Position numbers and translations under genes: made by a program
Assembly (NCBI RefSeq): GCF_050908995.1
Contig: NC_135126.1
Span: forward strand, 7,564,001 to 7,628,000
Source of the DNA: Andrena cerasifolii
Taxonomy: Eukaryota; Arthropoda; Insecta; Hymenoptera; Andrenidae
Direction: 5' to 3'
Length of the DNA stretch: 64,000 nucleotides
Notes under the pieces: generated by a model
What the model was told of the DNA's origin: nothing
Databases searched by the model: none
What the model saw: only the letters and a program-made list of their open reading frames with translations
Shown here: positions 44,658 through 55,500 of the stretch, in pieces
Position numbering within the stretch: the stretch's first letter is position 1
How the letters are laid out: each line of letters starts with the position of its first letter

Positions 44658-46840
44658 TCACATGCAACCACAAGCCTCGACTACCATATTGGGCAGTGTC
44701 TTTTGCGTAATAGTATTGTTCGAATCGACGTAGAGCAGCTGAATTGGGGACAATTGAGTGGGTGAACAACATGGAACGATCTCACTTCTACGATGCACTG
44801 TCTTATCCTTCCTGTCCAGCAACTTCTGCAACAAGAGAAAACAAAAACAATCGACATTAATCGATTGAAAAGGGAAAAGGGAAAAGGGAAAAGGGAAAAG
44901 GGAAAGGGGAAAAGGGAAAAGGGAAAAGGGAAAAGGGTAAAGGGAAAAGGGAAAGGGGAAGGGGAAGGGAAAATGGAAAATAGAAAAGGGAAAACGGAAA
45001 AGGGAAAAGGGAAAAGGGAAAAGGGAAAAGGGAAAAGGGAAGAGGGAAAAGGGAAAAGGGAAAAGGGAAAAGGGAAAAGGGAAAGGGGAAAGGGGAAAAG
45101 GGAAAAGGAAAAAGAAAAAGTGCTCACCCTGATTACGTTGTTATAGGGAGATCCGCTAATGGTTAACGAGGCTGCAGAAGAACACGATCCGCGGCAAAAA
45201 TATGCGGGATATCCAGTCGGATGAAGAATCCAATCGCTCCAACCGATGTCTTCGAAACTGATGTAGAGCTCGTCCCTGCAGCACTCTTTCATCTCCGGTA
45301 GACAATTCGAGTTCCTCTTGGGCCTGTTCTTCTGCGGCAATGGCGAGGTGTGTATCACGAGGAAAGGTTTCAGAGTCTGCTCAACGGACACAGGCGCGGT
45401 ATTACGGTCGATCGAGCAGGTGCTGCAAGCTATCTGCACCGCCTGGTTCAACCGAACTTCTTCCACCCATTTCTTAAGCGTGAAGCTTACGTCGGTCTTG
45501 ACCCATCCCTCTGAAACAGTGATCGCTTAACGCTTAACTTTCCTGCACACATAGACTAGAACGCGTCGGCTAAGTTGAGGTTCAGGTAGAACATGATTCT
45601 GTCTGGAGAAGCGAAGGAGGCGAAACGAAGGAAAAGGTGTCGCTGTCCGCTGATTCGCGACAAGTTACCCACCTCCGATGTCGGTTTCGAAAATTGCGAG
45701 CACAGTGTTCTTTTCGAAGTGTTGGCCTAGGTCCCAGTGGTCAAGTTCGGAGAGCACAAACGTTTGATTCAGGTCGTCGTTTTCGTCGAACTCCTTGTAA
45801 AACCAAAGTTGCGCTGACGTCACGTCAACAAACTGCATTTCTTTGGGCAGGTAAAACGTGAAGCATGCCGCAGGACTGAACCCCGTCAAATGGTTCGAAC
45901 TCTGACGACACTTCTTCGAATCGGTTACACCTGGAATGTTTGTGTTGGCTTTAGTAGACTCACAATCAGATCGCGGCAAGGTTTTCGCATTTTACCACCG
46001 TACGAAGCCGAGGAAAGACAGCTGAATCGTCACTGCTTTACATACATACATATTTAGTAGTTTACAGCAATTTGACGACTGACTACATATCTACGGTAAA
46101 ACGCATTATCGATATACCTATGTAACGCGCAAACGCTCCCGATTATCTTACAGATTCGTAAATGGCGAACCTGCAAATCGCAAGGATCATCCGAAATCCG
46201 TTCCTCTGCCAATTGGATTATCAGCTGACAGTGAGGGGCAAGCACCGCGCTCTTCGATCGCTATTCTTATAAACTACAAAGTCTCGCAATGTAAGGGACG
46301 ACTCCGCAAAGACTAACCTTCGTTTGGGAAAACGACAATCTGATCGGTTTTCCCATAGAAACTGTCGACTGATTTTTCCGGCTCGAGAGGCGCCCCGGGT
46401 CGGAGTTCGAGGACACGGCCGTTTATCAGAGGCTTTGGCAAGGTCGAGAGCGGCATCGATATCTCGGGTGGCTTGGAGAGTCGCAGCTTCTTCAGTATTT
46501 GTTGCTTGACGTATTCGATCCTCAGCTCGGTCAAAGTCGGGTCGTTCGCTAGCAAAGCGACTTTGTTGTGTGCGCACCCGGCACAATCCTCTTCCTCGAT
46601 CGAGGAGTAGGGGGAGGAGGAGCCGGAGGCGGAGGGGGAGGAGGAAGAAGCGGGCCGCGAATAAAAACTCCACCAAACGGAAGACAAGGGGTTCGCGGCC
46701 TTGGTCCAGATAGCTTCGACCCGATTACCCACCGAAAGAAGGGAAAGAAATAAGAGTTGGTCCAGCAGACGCATCGTTACGATCACTTTTTTCGTCAGCG
46801 GTTTGCTTCCCCAGTCGACGGGCTTGTTCCTCAATGACAT
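44658..46840 (-). CDS. Activin/inhibin-beta-type TGF-beta ligand precursor
   Basis: Secreted growth factor that would signal through activin-type receptors to Smad2. Exons (minus): 46840-46318, 45930-45673, 45510-45128 and 44825-44658, 443 residues. The likely translated start is either Met1 or the Met at 46774 (MRLLDQLLFLSLLSVG), which begins a normal signal peptide. The prodomain (about residues 40-326) includes ELRIEYVKQQILKKLRL. The furin site RPKR ends at residue 326, releasing a 117-residue mature domain with nine cysteines, the activin/TGF-beta count: NSNCLPEMKECC, FEDIGWSDWILHPTGYPAYF, CRGSC, PCC and the terminus LPNMVVEACGCM. This fits Activin-beta or Dawdle rather than BMPs; I cannot choose between them. 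Intron 3 is almost entirely a heptanucleotide repeat. Confidence 0.92.
44868..45119. repeat. (AAAAGGG)n repeat filling intron 3 of the ligand gene
   Basis: About 252 bp of AAAAGGG units with interspersed AAAGGGG and AAAGG variants. The intron spans 45127-44826 (302 bp), so about 83% of it is repeat. On the sense (minus) strand it is CCCTTTT, a continuous pyrimidine tract. Confidence 0.95.
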
Positions 46841-48216
46841 ACGCTTTCAAACGCGTCCGCGGAAGTTAGCCGATCGTGGAACTCCCACAGTGTTTTTTCC
46901 ATCGGGTCGACGCATCGGTTCTTCTTCTTCTTTCTCCTTAGCGTGAACCTTCGTTGGCATGGAACTGTTCCCGTTAACGCCGGTCCGCCTCTGCCGAGCA
47001 CAGCTTCGTCTTACTTATCGGCATATTGAGGGCAATTTTTCTGTCGCTGTTTGACCAAGTGGTTGCCGCGATAGGAACAGTACTCGTCGTTTCATCGATC
47101 AAACGGCCGGCGCAACTTCTCGCTCGCAACACCAACTATGTGCATACCTACACGTGTATGTATACGTGCACGTAAACTCAACTTTCGTCGGCACTCGTTC
47201 CTGTGCTTTCAATCGAGCATTTCCACCGATTCAGCCTCCCAAGCAACTCATCCACAAAGACTGAAGATTCGTCGTTGGGATGGTTTAGTCAGGCATCGGT
47301 CGCTTCTCGGTACTGTCTGAACTTTGCTCGACGGGCGGGGGGATACCGCGGATTGGACGGAGACCAATCGTGCTGATATCGGCGGTAGAAACACGCGCCA
47401 TGTACATGCCATTCTTCGTCGGCTTCTCCGTTTCTGCCGTCCTCCTCGCCTCTTTCACCTACATTCTCGACCAACCGATCCTCCGAGCAATCCCGAATCC
47501 GTCGCGCCGCGGCGCATCCCGAACCTTCCCTATTGCCTACATCGCACAGGAACCCCTGCACGTCCCACCTAACGATAAGCCTACGCCAATAATCATTCAA
47601 GCTTAATTAGCTAATTACGCTCGCGCAAACACCTTTGCTCGATAAACATGCACCTGTCTACTGTCTACTGTCTGGGGATCGTCCCGCGATAGGATTCATC
47701 ACCGATGGCTTCGTGGTTGAATCGAAGGCCGACCGAGTCAACTACTTACTTAGGTATCGCTTCCGCGATCGAGTTTTGGTCCGAGACCACATTGTTCAAC
47801 ACTTACGTAGCTGTGTGTGTCAACTCGACTCCATTACGTTTCGCCAGGGTGAGCCTCAGCAAAAACCCGGGGGATAATAGCTTGGAGCTGGAGAAGGCGA
47901 AACAGTTAGTTGGAGGAGCAGGAAAGGAGGAAGAAGAATGGGGAGAAAAAAAGAGTCGGAAACAATGTAGATATACATATCTCTATCGTTCTTTTTCTCT
48001 CGCATCTCCTTCTCTTTCTCTATCGTTCTGTTTGCTTGCTGGTCGATTTCTTCATCCGCAGCTCTTGGCCAATCATTGGTCAAGAACGTTTCCCAGAACA
48101 TTTCCATCTCTGGATCGATCAACGGGCAATAGAAAGATACACATAGGTAGTTTCGGAAAGTCCAATGCCACTATCTAATTCCATCTGCGTACGTTTCCAC
48201 CTTTAATTCAGTTTGA
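46841..48216. other. Intergenic between the ligand and protease genes
   Basis: This contains the ligand's promoter side and the protease's 3' flank. A 78-codon plus-strand ORF (47370-47606) has a hydrophobic stretch FFVGFSVSAVLLASFTYIL and could encode a small membrane or secreted protein, but no family is recognised. Nothing else is supported. Confidence 0.3.
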
Positions 48217-50765
48217 TTAAACTTTTGCATATACCGCGTAATTGGCTATGCCGCATCGATTTTTATTTTTAGCCAGACGCATGTAGCCGTGTTCACCCCA
48301 TCCGTCGCCCCACCAATTTTTCAAAATCCATTCGGTTGGCGTGTATCCGACGATCAGCATAGCGTGATTCACCATGTCCGAGCTACAACGTTCGTCGTCG
48401 TACACTCCTTTGCTGTGAACCGAGTTGTTTTGAAAAATTATTAAGTTTCCCCATTAAACCGGAAAGCTGCAGAAGCGGGGGGCGGGCGCGCGCGAGAAAG
48501 ATCTGTTCGAAAGATCGATTATAAATTTCCAGCTACATATTTCCGTCCCGTGCCCTTTTCAATTAGTAGCTGCGAGTTCAACGACTTTAGCGAGTTCCGC
48601 TTCAGGGTCATCGCGTGGACGATGCACCAAAGGTTATCGCCGCAACTGGACCAATTTCTTCGAATATCCGTGAAAGAGGGACGATACGAGTTTTCGTTTT
48701 CTCGTTTTTCGCGTAAACATTTACCGAGCACGAGTCGATTGCGTGTTAAAAAATTCTTTCATCCATTTTTCCCACCTTTTCCGCTATTTCGCCTTGTCGC
48801 TTATCAAAGCATGCCGGCCAAACGTAAAAAGTACTGATCGACCGAATCTCAATGAATGTTTTTTAAACTTTAAGCGACCCAAAACGGCGTGCGATTGGAA
48901 TCCGCAGGGGGTAGGCGTGCGGTGATGGGGAGCGGCATACTCACTGATAGAGCTGAAAAGTTTTCGGGCTGGCATTTATGGAAGCCGCTACGGGACCTAT
49001 GGTCGCTACAGCAGCCTCCAAAGACTTCTCGTCACGCGCTGGCAACACCGCCCACGAAGTAATGTTGACCACGCTCAAGTCCTGATGGAAACGACACGGG
49101 CTTTGCTGCTCTCAAAGGAAACATGTCGCCTTGTTTAATCCTTTCTGCCTAATTACCGGGATTCCAGGCGATTCGATGAGTGATATGTATGCAACTCGAA
49201 AGCAAAGGGGAAAGCTCGATACCGTGCCACTACTCTTCGACTCTTCCAAACGGATTTCTTTGCGTAACGTTTGTTGACGCTCGCGTGAAAATTTTTGTTC
49301 GTTACATCAGCCGCGACTGTGCGCTTAAATCAGCACGCGGAGATAAACGTTACGAAAGAAGGGAAGAGAAATCTGTGGAATAGCGAGGGACTAAGTAAGA
49401 GACTAATTGCAAGCGCGTATCAAGAACCTACGTAGGGGAGACCGGGGCAGATTGTAACAAGGGGTAAATTGTAACATAAGTAAAATCTTTTGAACGACAA
49501 ATCTGGCAACTCACGTATATCAAATGTTTTATAATGATATGTGTTTTCATTTATAGTTTTTAGAAATGTTTATTTCTGTTCATATTTGTATTTAAATAAG
49601 TAAAGTAGATGTGTTACAATTTACCCCGGGACTGGGGCACATTGTAACAAAGGTTCAGATTTCTTTAAGATGAAGCTAGATATCTAAGTGTCCAAGATTT
49701 TGTCACGTACTTTCACGCAATTAGTCCACCACATATGCAAGTAGTAAATCTCGAGAATTATTTCCTGATTGAGGAAAACACTTTCGAGAAAAAACAGTGA
49801 AAACTTTTTTGTTACAATCTGCCCCAATCTCCCCTACCTAAAATTTACAATCACTTCTCGAAACGACCCACGTGCTTAGCTACAGGTAGGTATCTACTAA
49901 ATAATAAACAGCGTACTTTTCCTTTGTACGGGTACTGAGCTTGAGCCATCAGCCCTTTTGCCTTCTCCAGATATCTCAGCGTATTCCTCAGAGATCCGCC
50001 GGCACAACCTAAATTACCAGTGGACGCGCTGCAATCGATCAACTGCTGCTCACTCAAGGGGATCAACATGCCGGTTTCTTTGAAGATTTGCCCCTGAATG
50101 CTTTCAGCGATCGAATAAGCGTAACAGCTGCCGCAATCCTTTTGGTTCTGCGCCGGAGTATTAAATCCTTTTTGGCGCCAGTCGACTTGCGGTGGAAGGT
50201 GGCCTCGTGCCTCGTGCGACCCCCATGCCGCCCCCACTATCGACTCCTTCGACACGTGACGCTTGCTGCTCGGGATCAGTTTCACCTGGATACAAAACAT
50301 GACAATAAACCACTCCCTTTCGCGATTCGATAGATAGGTATATGGACGAACCATGTCCCGAACGTATTGTCTAGTTCCGAGATCCGCAATATGATTGTCT
50401 CGTAGCGTATAATTGTGATGGCCCGCAGCTGCCATCAAGTTGTGTTTATAAATCATCACTAGATTTTCTTCCCAAGTCAACCTTCTAGCACTCTCCACGT
50501 TTCCGAAGTAACTCTTATTATAACGAGCCTGCAGGAACAAGAATTACAGAACGAATACCTAATGATCGAGAAACCTTTAATACCTATCTAACGTTGAAGC
50601 CGTTGAAGGAGAAATATCTGATATACACACCTTGTATGCGTCCCAGTATTCGTCCAGCTTTTCTGATATTTCCGGGGGGAATCGTTTCTCCTTATCGAAC
50701 ACTTGAATGCCGTTAGCCCATGCCATTAGCGACAACAACGCAAAATGACAAAGCCGACGATCCAT
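48217..50765 (-). CDS. Papain-family (C1A, cathepsin L-like) cysteine protease
   Basis: Lysosomal or secreted endopeptidase made as a zymogen. Exons (minus): 50765-50631, 50528-50352, 50285-49917, 49081-48945 and 48412-48217, 337 residues in frame. A signal peptide covers about residues 1-19 (MDRRLCHFALLSLMAWANG). An I29-type inhibitory propeptide follows (EYWDAYKARYNKSY, WEENLVMIYKHN). The mature domain begins near LPPQVDWRQKG. Catalytic set: oxyanion Gln152 and Cys158 in QNQKDCGSCYAYS, His289 in VNHAMLIVGY, Asn305 in LKNWWGDGWGEHGY. The residue after the catalytic Cys is Tyr, where most papains have Trp. An in-frame Met upstream (50840) would only add a peptide from a microsatellite, so 50765 is preferred. 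Donors GTTCGT and GTGTGT are weak but in phase. Confidence 0.92.
49435..49834. mobile_element. TA-flanked foldback MITE in protease intron 3
   Basis: It is flanked by TA on both sides (49433-49434, 49835-49836). The left end GGGGAGACCGGGGCAGATTG and the inverted right end GGGGAGATTGGGGCAGATTG match at all but two positions, continuing into TAACAA. A second internal pair (GGGGTAAATTGTAACA against TGTTACAATTTACCCC) nests inside. It is 400 bp and non-coding. Confidence 0.85.
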
Positions 50766-52540
50766 CGCGAATAAGATCAGATCGTATTGTGTCGTATCGA
50801 AGTGAATTGAACCGAATCGAATCGTGTCGAATCGAGTCAAGTCAGTGGAGTCGAGTCGAGTCGAATTGCTCTTCGCTCCGAAAGACCAAAACTCGATCGA
50901 CTGCCACGAAATGAGGGCCTACTCATTCGTACGGTACGACCATCGGATCGGTCTGTGTAAAACGTGGCCGTTCCACTTTTCCCGTACCATGGCGCATCGA
51001 ATTCCGACGACAGCAGTTTTCTAAATTTTGCGAGTAAGCACCAACTGGCTTGGCGAGTAAAACAACAAACACTGCGAAACTTTCGTCATCGCCGATGACG
51101 AATCTGCTACCGGAATGTGGACGCATAATGCCTGCTATAATTTACATAAAAGAGAGTACCGCGTAGAACACCGACGACGTTTCAATGTTTGGCAGAAAAG
51201 TGATGGGGTGCAAGTGGATAGCACAGGCGTGAATGGAATGGAAAAAGCGTAGTGATAAGGCAACTCGCTGCAATCGGTGCTACATAGTGGCACCGTGTCC
51301 CCCCGCAATGCGACAAACACGGCATATGTATGTGCTGCAGTTCGAAAGAATAGAAACAAGAGTACATAGAACGAAATTTTCACGGTAAGAGTTAACAGTC
51401 GAGAAAGGTGTTGAGAATAGAGATTGGAGCAGGCACAGCGCGCTTGCACTTCCCTGTGAATAGAGATGGTGGATCTCGATCGAATGGAAAGATTGAAGAG
51501 TCGACCGTGAGATGGCTATACTAGTTAGGAATCGCAGCGTGGTGAAAAAGACGGAGCAGCGCCTGGTAAGCGTAAGCACGCGTTCGGCCTCGTGATAGCG
51601 CACCCACTCGCGCGCTTTACACGCTCCTTATGTTTCTCATTTCTCGTTTTTCCCTATCCCTCGCGAGTCCCTAGCTGCAGCGGTAGCAGTAGCCGAACAT
51701 ATCTCGATGATAAAACAATGTGAGCGTAATCTGAATTTGTGGTGCGTTCACGCATCCTCCATTTTTTTTTTACGGTTGCTCGTTCGTTTCTCGAATAAAT
51801 AGCTTCTTTTCCGAAACCGCCGAAAATATAAATAAAGACGTATGTACACGTATTTCATGCACACGAAATTTGTAAATTCAACGCGTATGTCCGTGTCGGC
51901 TAATAAACCGTGCGGGCATCGTTCGAGTGAGTACTGTAAGTACACGTTTCTCGTTTGTCAGCTTTCTCCTGTGTGTCGTCAACGTCAGAGGATGGGGGTA
52001 ACAGGCAGAAGATTGCGGATGTTCATTCGCGAGGAACCTGTGATCTACTCGTCTTCTATCTCCTTGACAAAACGCTCGTCGAGCATCGTGCAAGGAGCAG
52101 CGTGCATCTGTCGATTGGTCAAGTGCTACGACTTACGAGGTCTTGTGCGTTCGTACGTTCGTGCGTTCGTGCGCCCGTGCGTCCGTGCATTCGTACGTTC
52201 GTTCGTCCAGCTGTATATGTATTCCTACCCAGTTGCCCGGTTCGTAGCTCTCGCGTCCCCCCGTCTCCCGTCACCCGTTTCCCATCCCTCGTCCCTGGTC
52301 CCCCGTCCCCGTCCGCAGTCTCTGGTCCGATTATCATTGGCCACGCGCGGCATCACGGCTTCTGCCAGTGGGGAGGCGCCACGCTGAAAAGCAAAACTCA
52401 AGAACATCGTTGGTGTAATCGTGATCGTTTTGCTGAGAAAAGTATCGAGTCTGGTCGATCCGCGGCAAGTGGCGTCGCGACGCCCCGGTTCGGTCCGTGC
52501 CGCCGCGTCGTGCTTTTTCTACGAGCTCACGGCCCCGAGA
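50766..52540. other. Protease promoter side and Mitf 5' region
   Basis: An imperfect (TCGAG/TCGAA)n run lies at 50800-50870, just upstream of the protease start. An imperfect (CGTTCGTG)n run spans 52141-52212 and a CCCGTC-rich run 52256-52318. Short ORFs here are shadows of these repeats. The Mitf 5' UTR probably lies in the right part. Confidence 0.4.
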
Positions 52541-55500
52541 ATGGAAGAATCAGGAATCGACATGGGTTTCGATCTGGCGGCTATCACGGCCGATTTAGAG
52601 CATCGCGAGGCGAGTCTCTGTGCCCGCCGATGCGAAGAGAAGGATGTCGACGTCGCCTTCGACGACCCGGCCAACATTCATGCGAATGAAAATGGATACG
52701 AAAACAATGACGGCGATTGGGAACAGGCCCTCTCCTTTCTGTCTACGCCGGCGCAAGATATCATGTACTACGAATTAAAGAGTCGGGCACCAAATACTAA
52801 CAGGTACGCCAGGAAACAGCTACACTCGCGATGAAAATCTTAAACCCATTGCTTCACTCAAAAGTCAAAAACTTATATGTATGTCTGTGCTTCTGGGTAG
52901 CGATTGAGACGCAAGTGCCAGCGAGCACGATGGTCGTGATCGGCGCTTCTTTCTTTCTTAATCCGGTTAGAAGAGCATACAGTCCTGCATGGACGGCACA
53001 ACACTAGCTTGTCGGATGTCTTTCACCAGTTGTCAAGTTACGTACACTCTCTATTACAACTTCAGTGGGAATGCCGTATGGTTTTCGAAAGAAATTCGAG
53101 AAAACCGCTGAACGTCAACCTAACGATAAGACGCATTTACGAGTGTCTCAATTGCACTCTCAACCGTCACCGACAGGCACAGATAGAATGCGGCAACAGT
53201 GTGCGCTACAGCACAGCCACGGTTCCGAGACTTCCGAGTGTTCCGACGGGGCACGGGCCCAGTCCACTCTCTACCTACACTCTACAATCTACATTATCTA
53301 CAAGCTGTTTAATTTCGAGCTACGTTTCTCGTCCCGCTCGTCCGTTCGCTTCTGCATAGTGAATAGTTATTCCCAACTTACTTCGGCTCGACTCGGTTTG
53401 GCTCGGTTTGGCTCGGTCCAACTCGCGGAGAATACACCCACTGTTATTAATTCATCGCGCTGGCGCTTGCGCACCTTTGATCACGATTGCTCTCGAAGGA
53501 GAAGGAGAATCGATCTTGAATAAGACCGCTCGTCTCCCTTCATCTCGTTGGGCATCGCCACGCAATGTATTTTAGAGGAGAAAGGCCTTTGCAAAGGTGG
53601 CAAAATATGGTAGGGCGGATGATGGCAAGTTACCGACGAAAATGACACTACCTAGGCTAAACCATTCTCGATAAAATTGGACTCGACACGTTACTATATG
53701 CGACCAGCATGTTTGCGCGTTTCTTAATTCGCTCACTCGAGCGAACGAGTGATGGCCGGGAGTTGGCTCGCAGATGCGTGTGCGCGAAAGTCTCGCTCGA
53801 ACGAGCCATAGGAATTGAAAGAGAGAGAAGACGAAAAATGTGGTAACGCAATGAATCCAGGTTTAGAGCTTTAGGGGCGCCGGTTTTTTGGCGTTGACAG
53901 CGTCGTTGTCGTTGTCATTGTCATTGTCGTTCTCATCCTCATCCTCCTCATCATCATCATCATCATCGACGTCGTCGTCGTCGTCGTCGTCGTTGTCGTT
54001 GTCGATAACAAGAAACGCCAAAAGTAGGGTTTAGTAGCGTCGCGACGCTTCGGCTCGTACGGTCGCGAAGCATTTTCACCTCCCACGGAGGACATGCAAG
54101 AGATATCGTCCGAGACGGCGCGACAAATCGTCGAATTCGAGGATCTAGTGTCACGGTTAAACCGAATAAACGACGTCGGCCGTCCGGTGATTCGCACCGT
54201 AACGACTGTCGATTCAAAAATTGGGACGACGTCGACGACGGTAACGAATATAGCGAGAACATCTACGATAACAACAACGACGAAGCCACTGTCCCATTGG
54301 CCGATCGCATCACACACGCTAACTCCGCGATTCACCGCGTCGTTGGGATCGGAACCAGAACCGGAACTGGTATCAAAATTAAAATTGGAATCGGGACCGA
54401 GTTCGAGACTGGGAACAGGACTGGAGACAGGACTTGCGTCGTCGACATCGCCGACATCGTTGTCGGTTCCGTTATCCAGACAGCAGAGTTCGTCGCTTGA
54501 CTCAATTTTGTTTTCGCGAGCCTCCGGTGGAACGAGCAACTCGTTACCGTACGCGTGGCCGAGCCGCAACCACACCGAATACTCGAGCGACGCGTTCGAA
54601 GTTGTCGCTCGGACCACCAGCTGTCCATCCACTCCGGATCGTGGGTGGGAACAGGTGGAGCGACCAAAGCAATCGGAGAAACGAGAGCACCGAGAACAAC
54701 AACAGGAGCAACGCGTGCGTGTGCACATTGGCATCGACGAGGATCTGCGCATGATTCTCGAAATGGATCCGTCGATCGTCGACGGGACGACGGCGACGAA
54801 GACGACGAAAGCGACGGCGAGTGCAGCTACGCTACCGGCTGTATATCCTTCCGGCGGCAACGGTCATATTGCGTTCGCGCGTTCGTTGCGCGCCACTCGT
54901 CCGCAAGGCTGGTACAGAAGCGATTAACGTTCCTAGGTTCCAACTCCACTCTACTCTCAAACTCTCCCGCGCTTTTCTTCGCGCTATCTATGATACGTCT
55001 GCGTCATTCTCAGCCATCTTTGCATCCGCGCCCGCTCCCATATTTGTTCGAGCTTCTGCTTTTGGTTTTACGAGACAAACCAAATACCTTTCCGCTAGAC
55101 TACGCTTAGCCGGTAGGGAAATTCGCGTCTCCGTTAGTCATTCATTCCTCTTTCCCGATACGTCTGCGTTCTCCTCGATCGTAAACATTGCTTCTAAATT
55201 TAGGGGACTGTCCTTGGAACTTGCGCGTACATCTCTCGCGGACGTTGCGGATGCCGCGTATACGGTTTCTCGATTTATATTCTTTCTCCATCGTTGGTAA
55301 GTCGGATCGCAGGGAAGCGACGAACGATCGTGAGAATCGGTTGCAACGCAACTTTCAGGGGAATGCGTCGTCTCTCCCGACCGAATTAGCGCGATCCGTC
55401 TACTAATCGAATACAAGGTCGTGGCAAAACGAAACGAAGAAAAAACGATTATCTGTGCGAGAATAAAGACCGAGGAGGCGAGAAGACTTTGGAAGGAGTA

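Noticed and set aside
44793..45146. 117-codon Lys/Gly-rich ORF and the 261-codon antisense ORF with repeated SLFPFP
   Set aside because: The Lys/Gly and Ser-Leu-Phe-Pro repeats are translations of the AAAAGGG array inside an intron; only the part beyond 45128 is real ligand exon.
47705..48178. 157-codon plus-strand ORF downstream of the protease
   Set aside because: No recognisable domain, and the sequence is dominated by Ser/Leu and Glu/Lys runs from purine/pyrimidine tracts.
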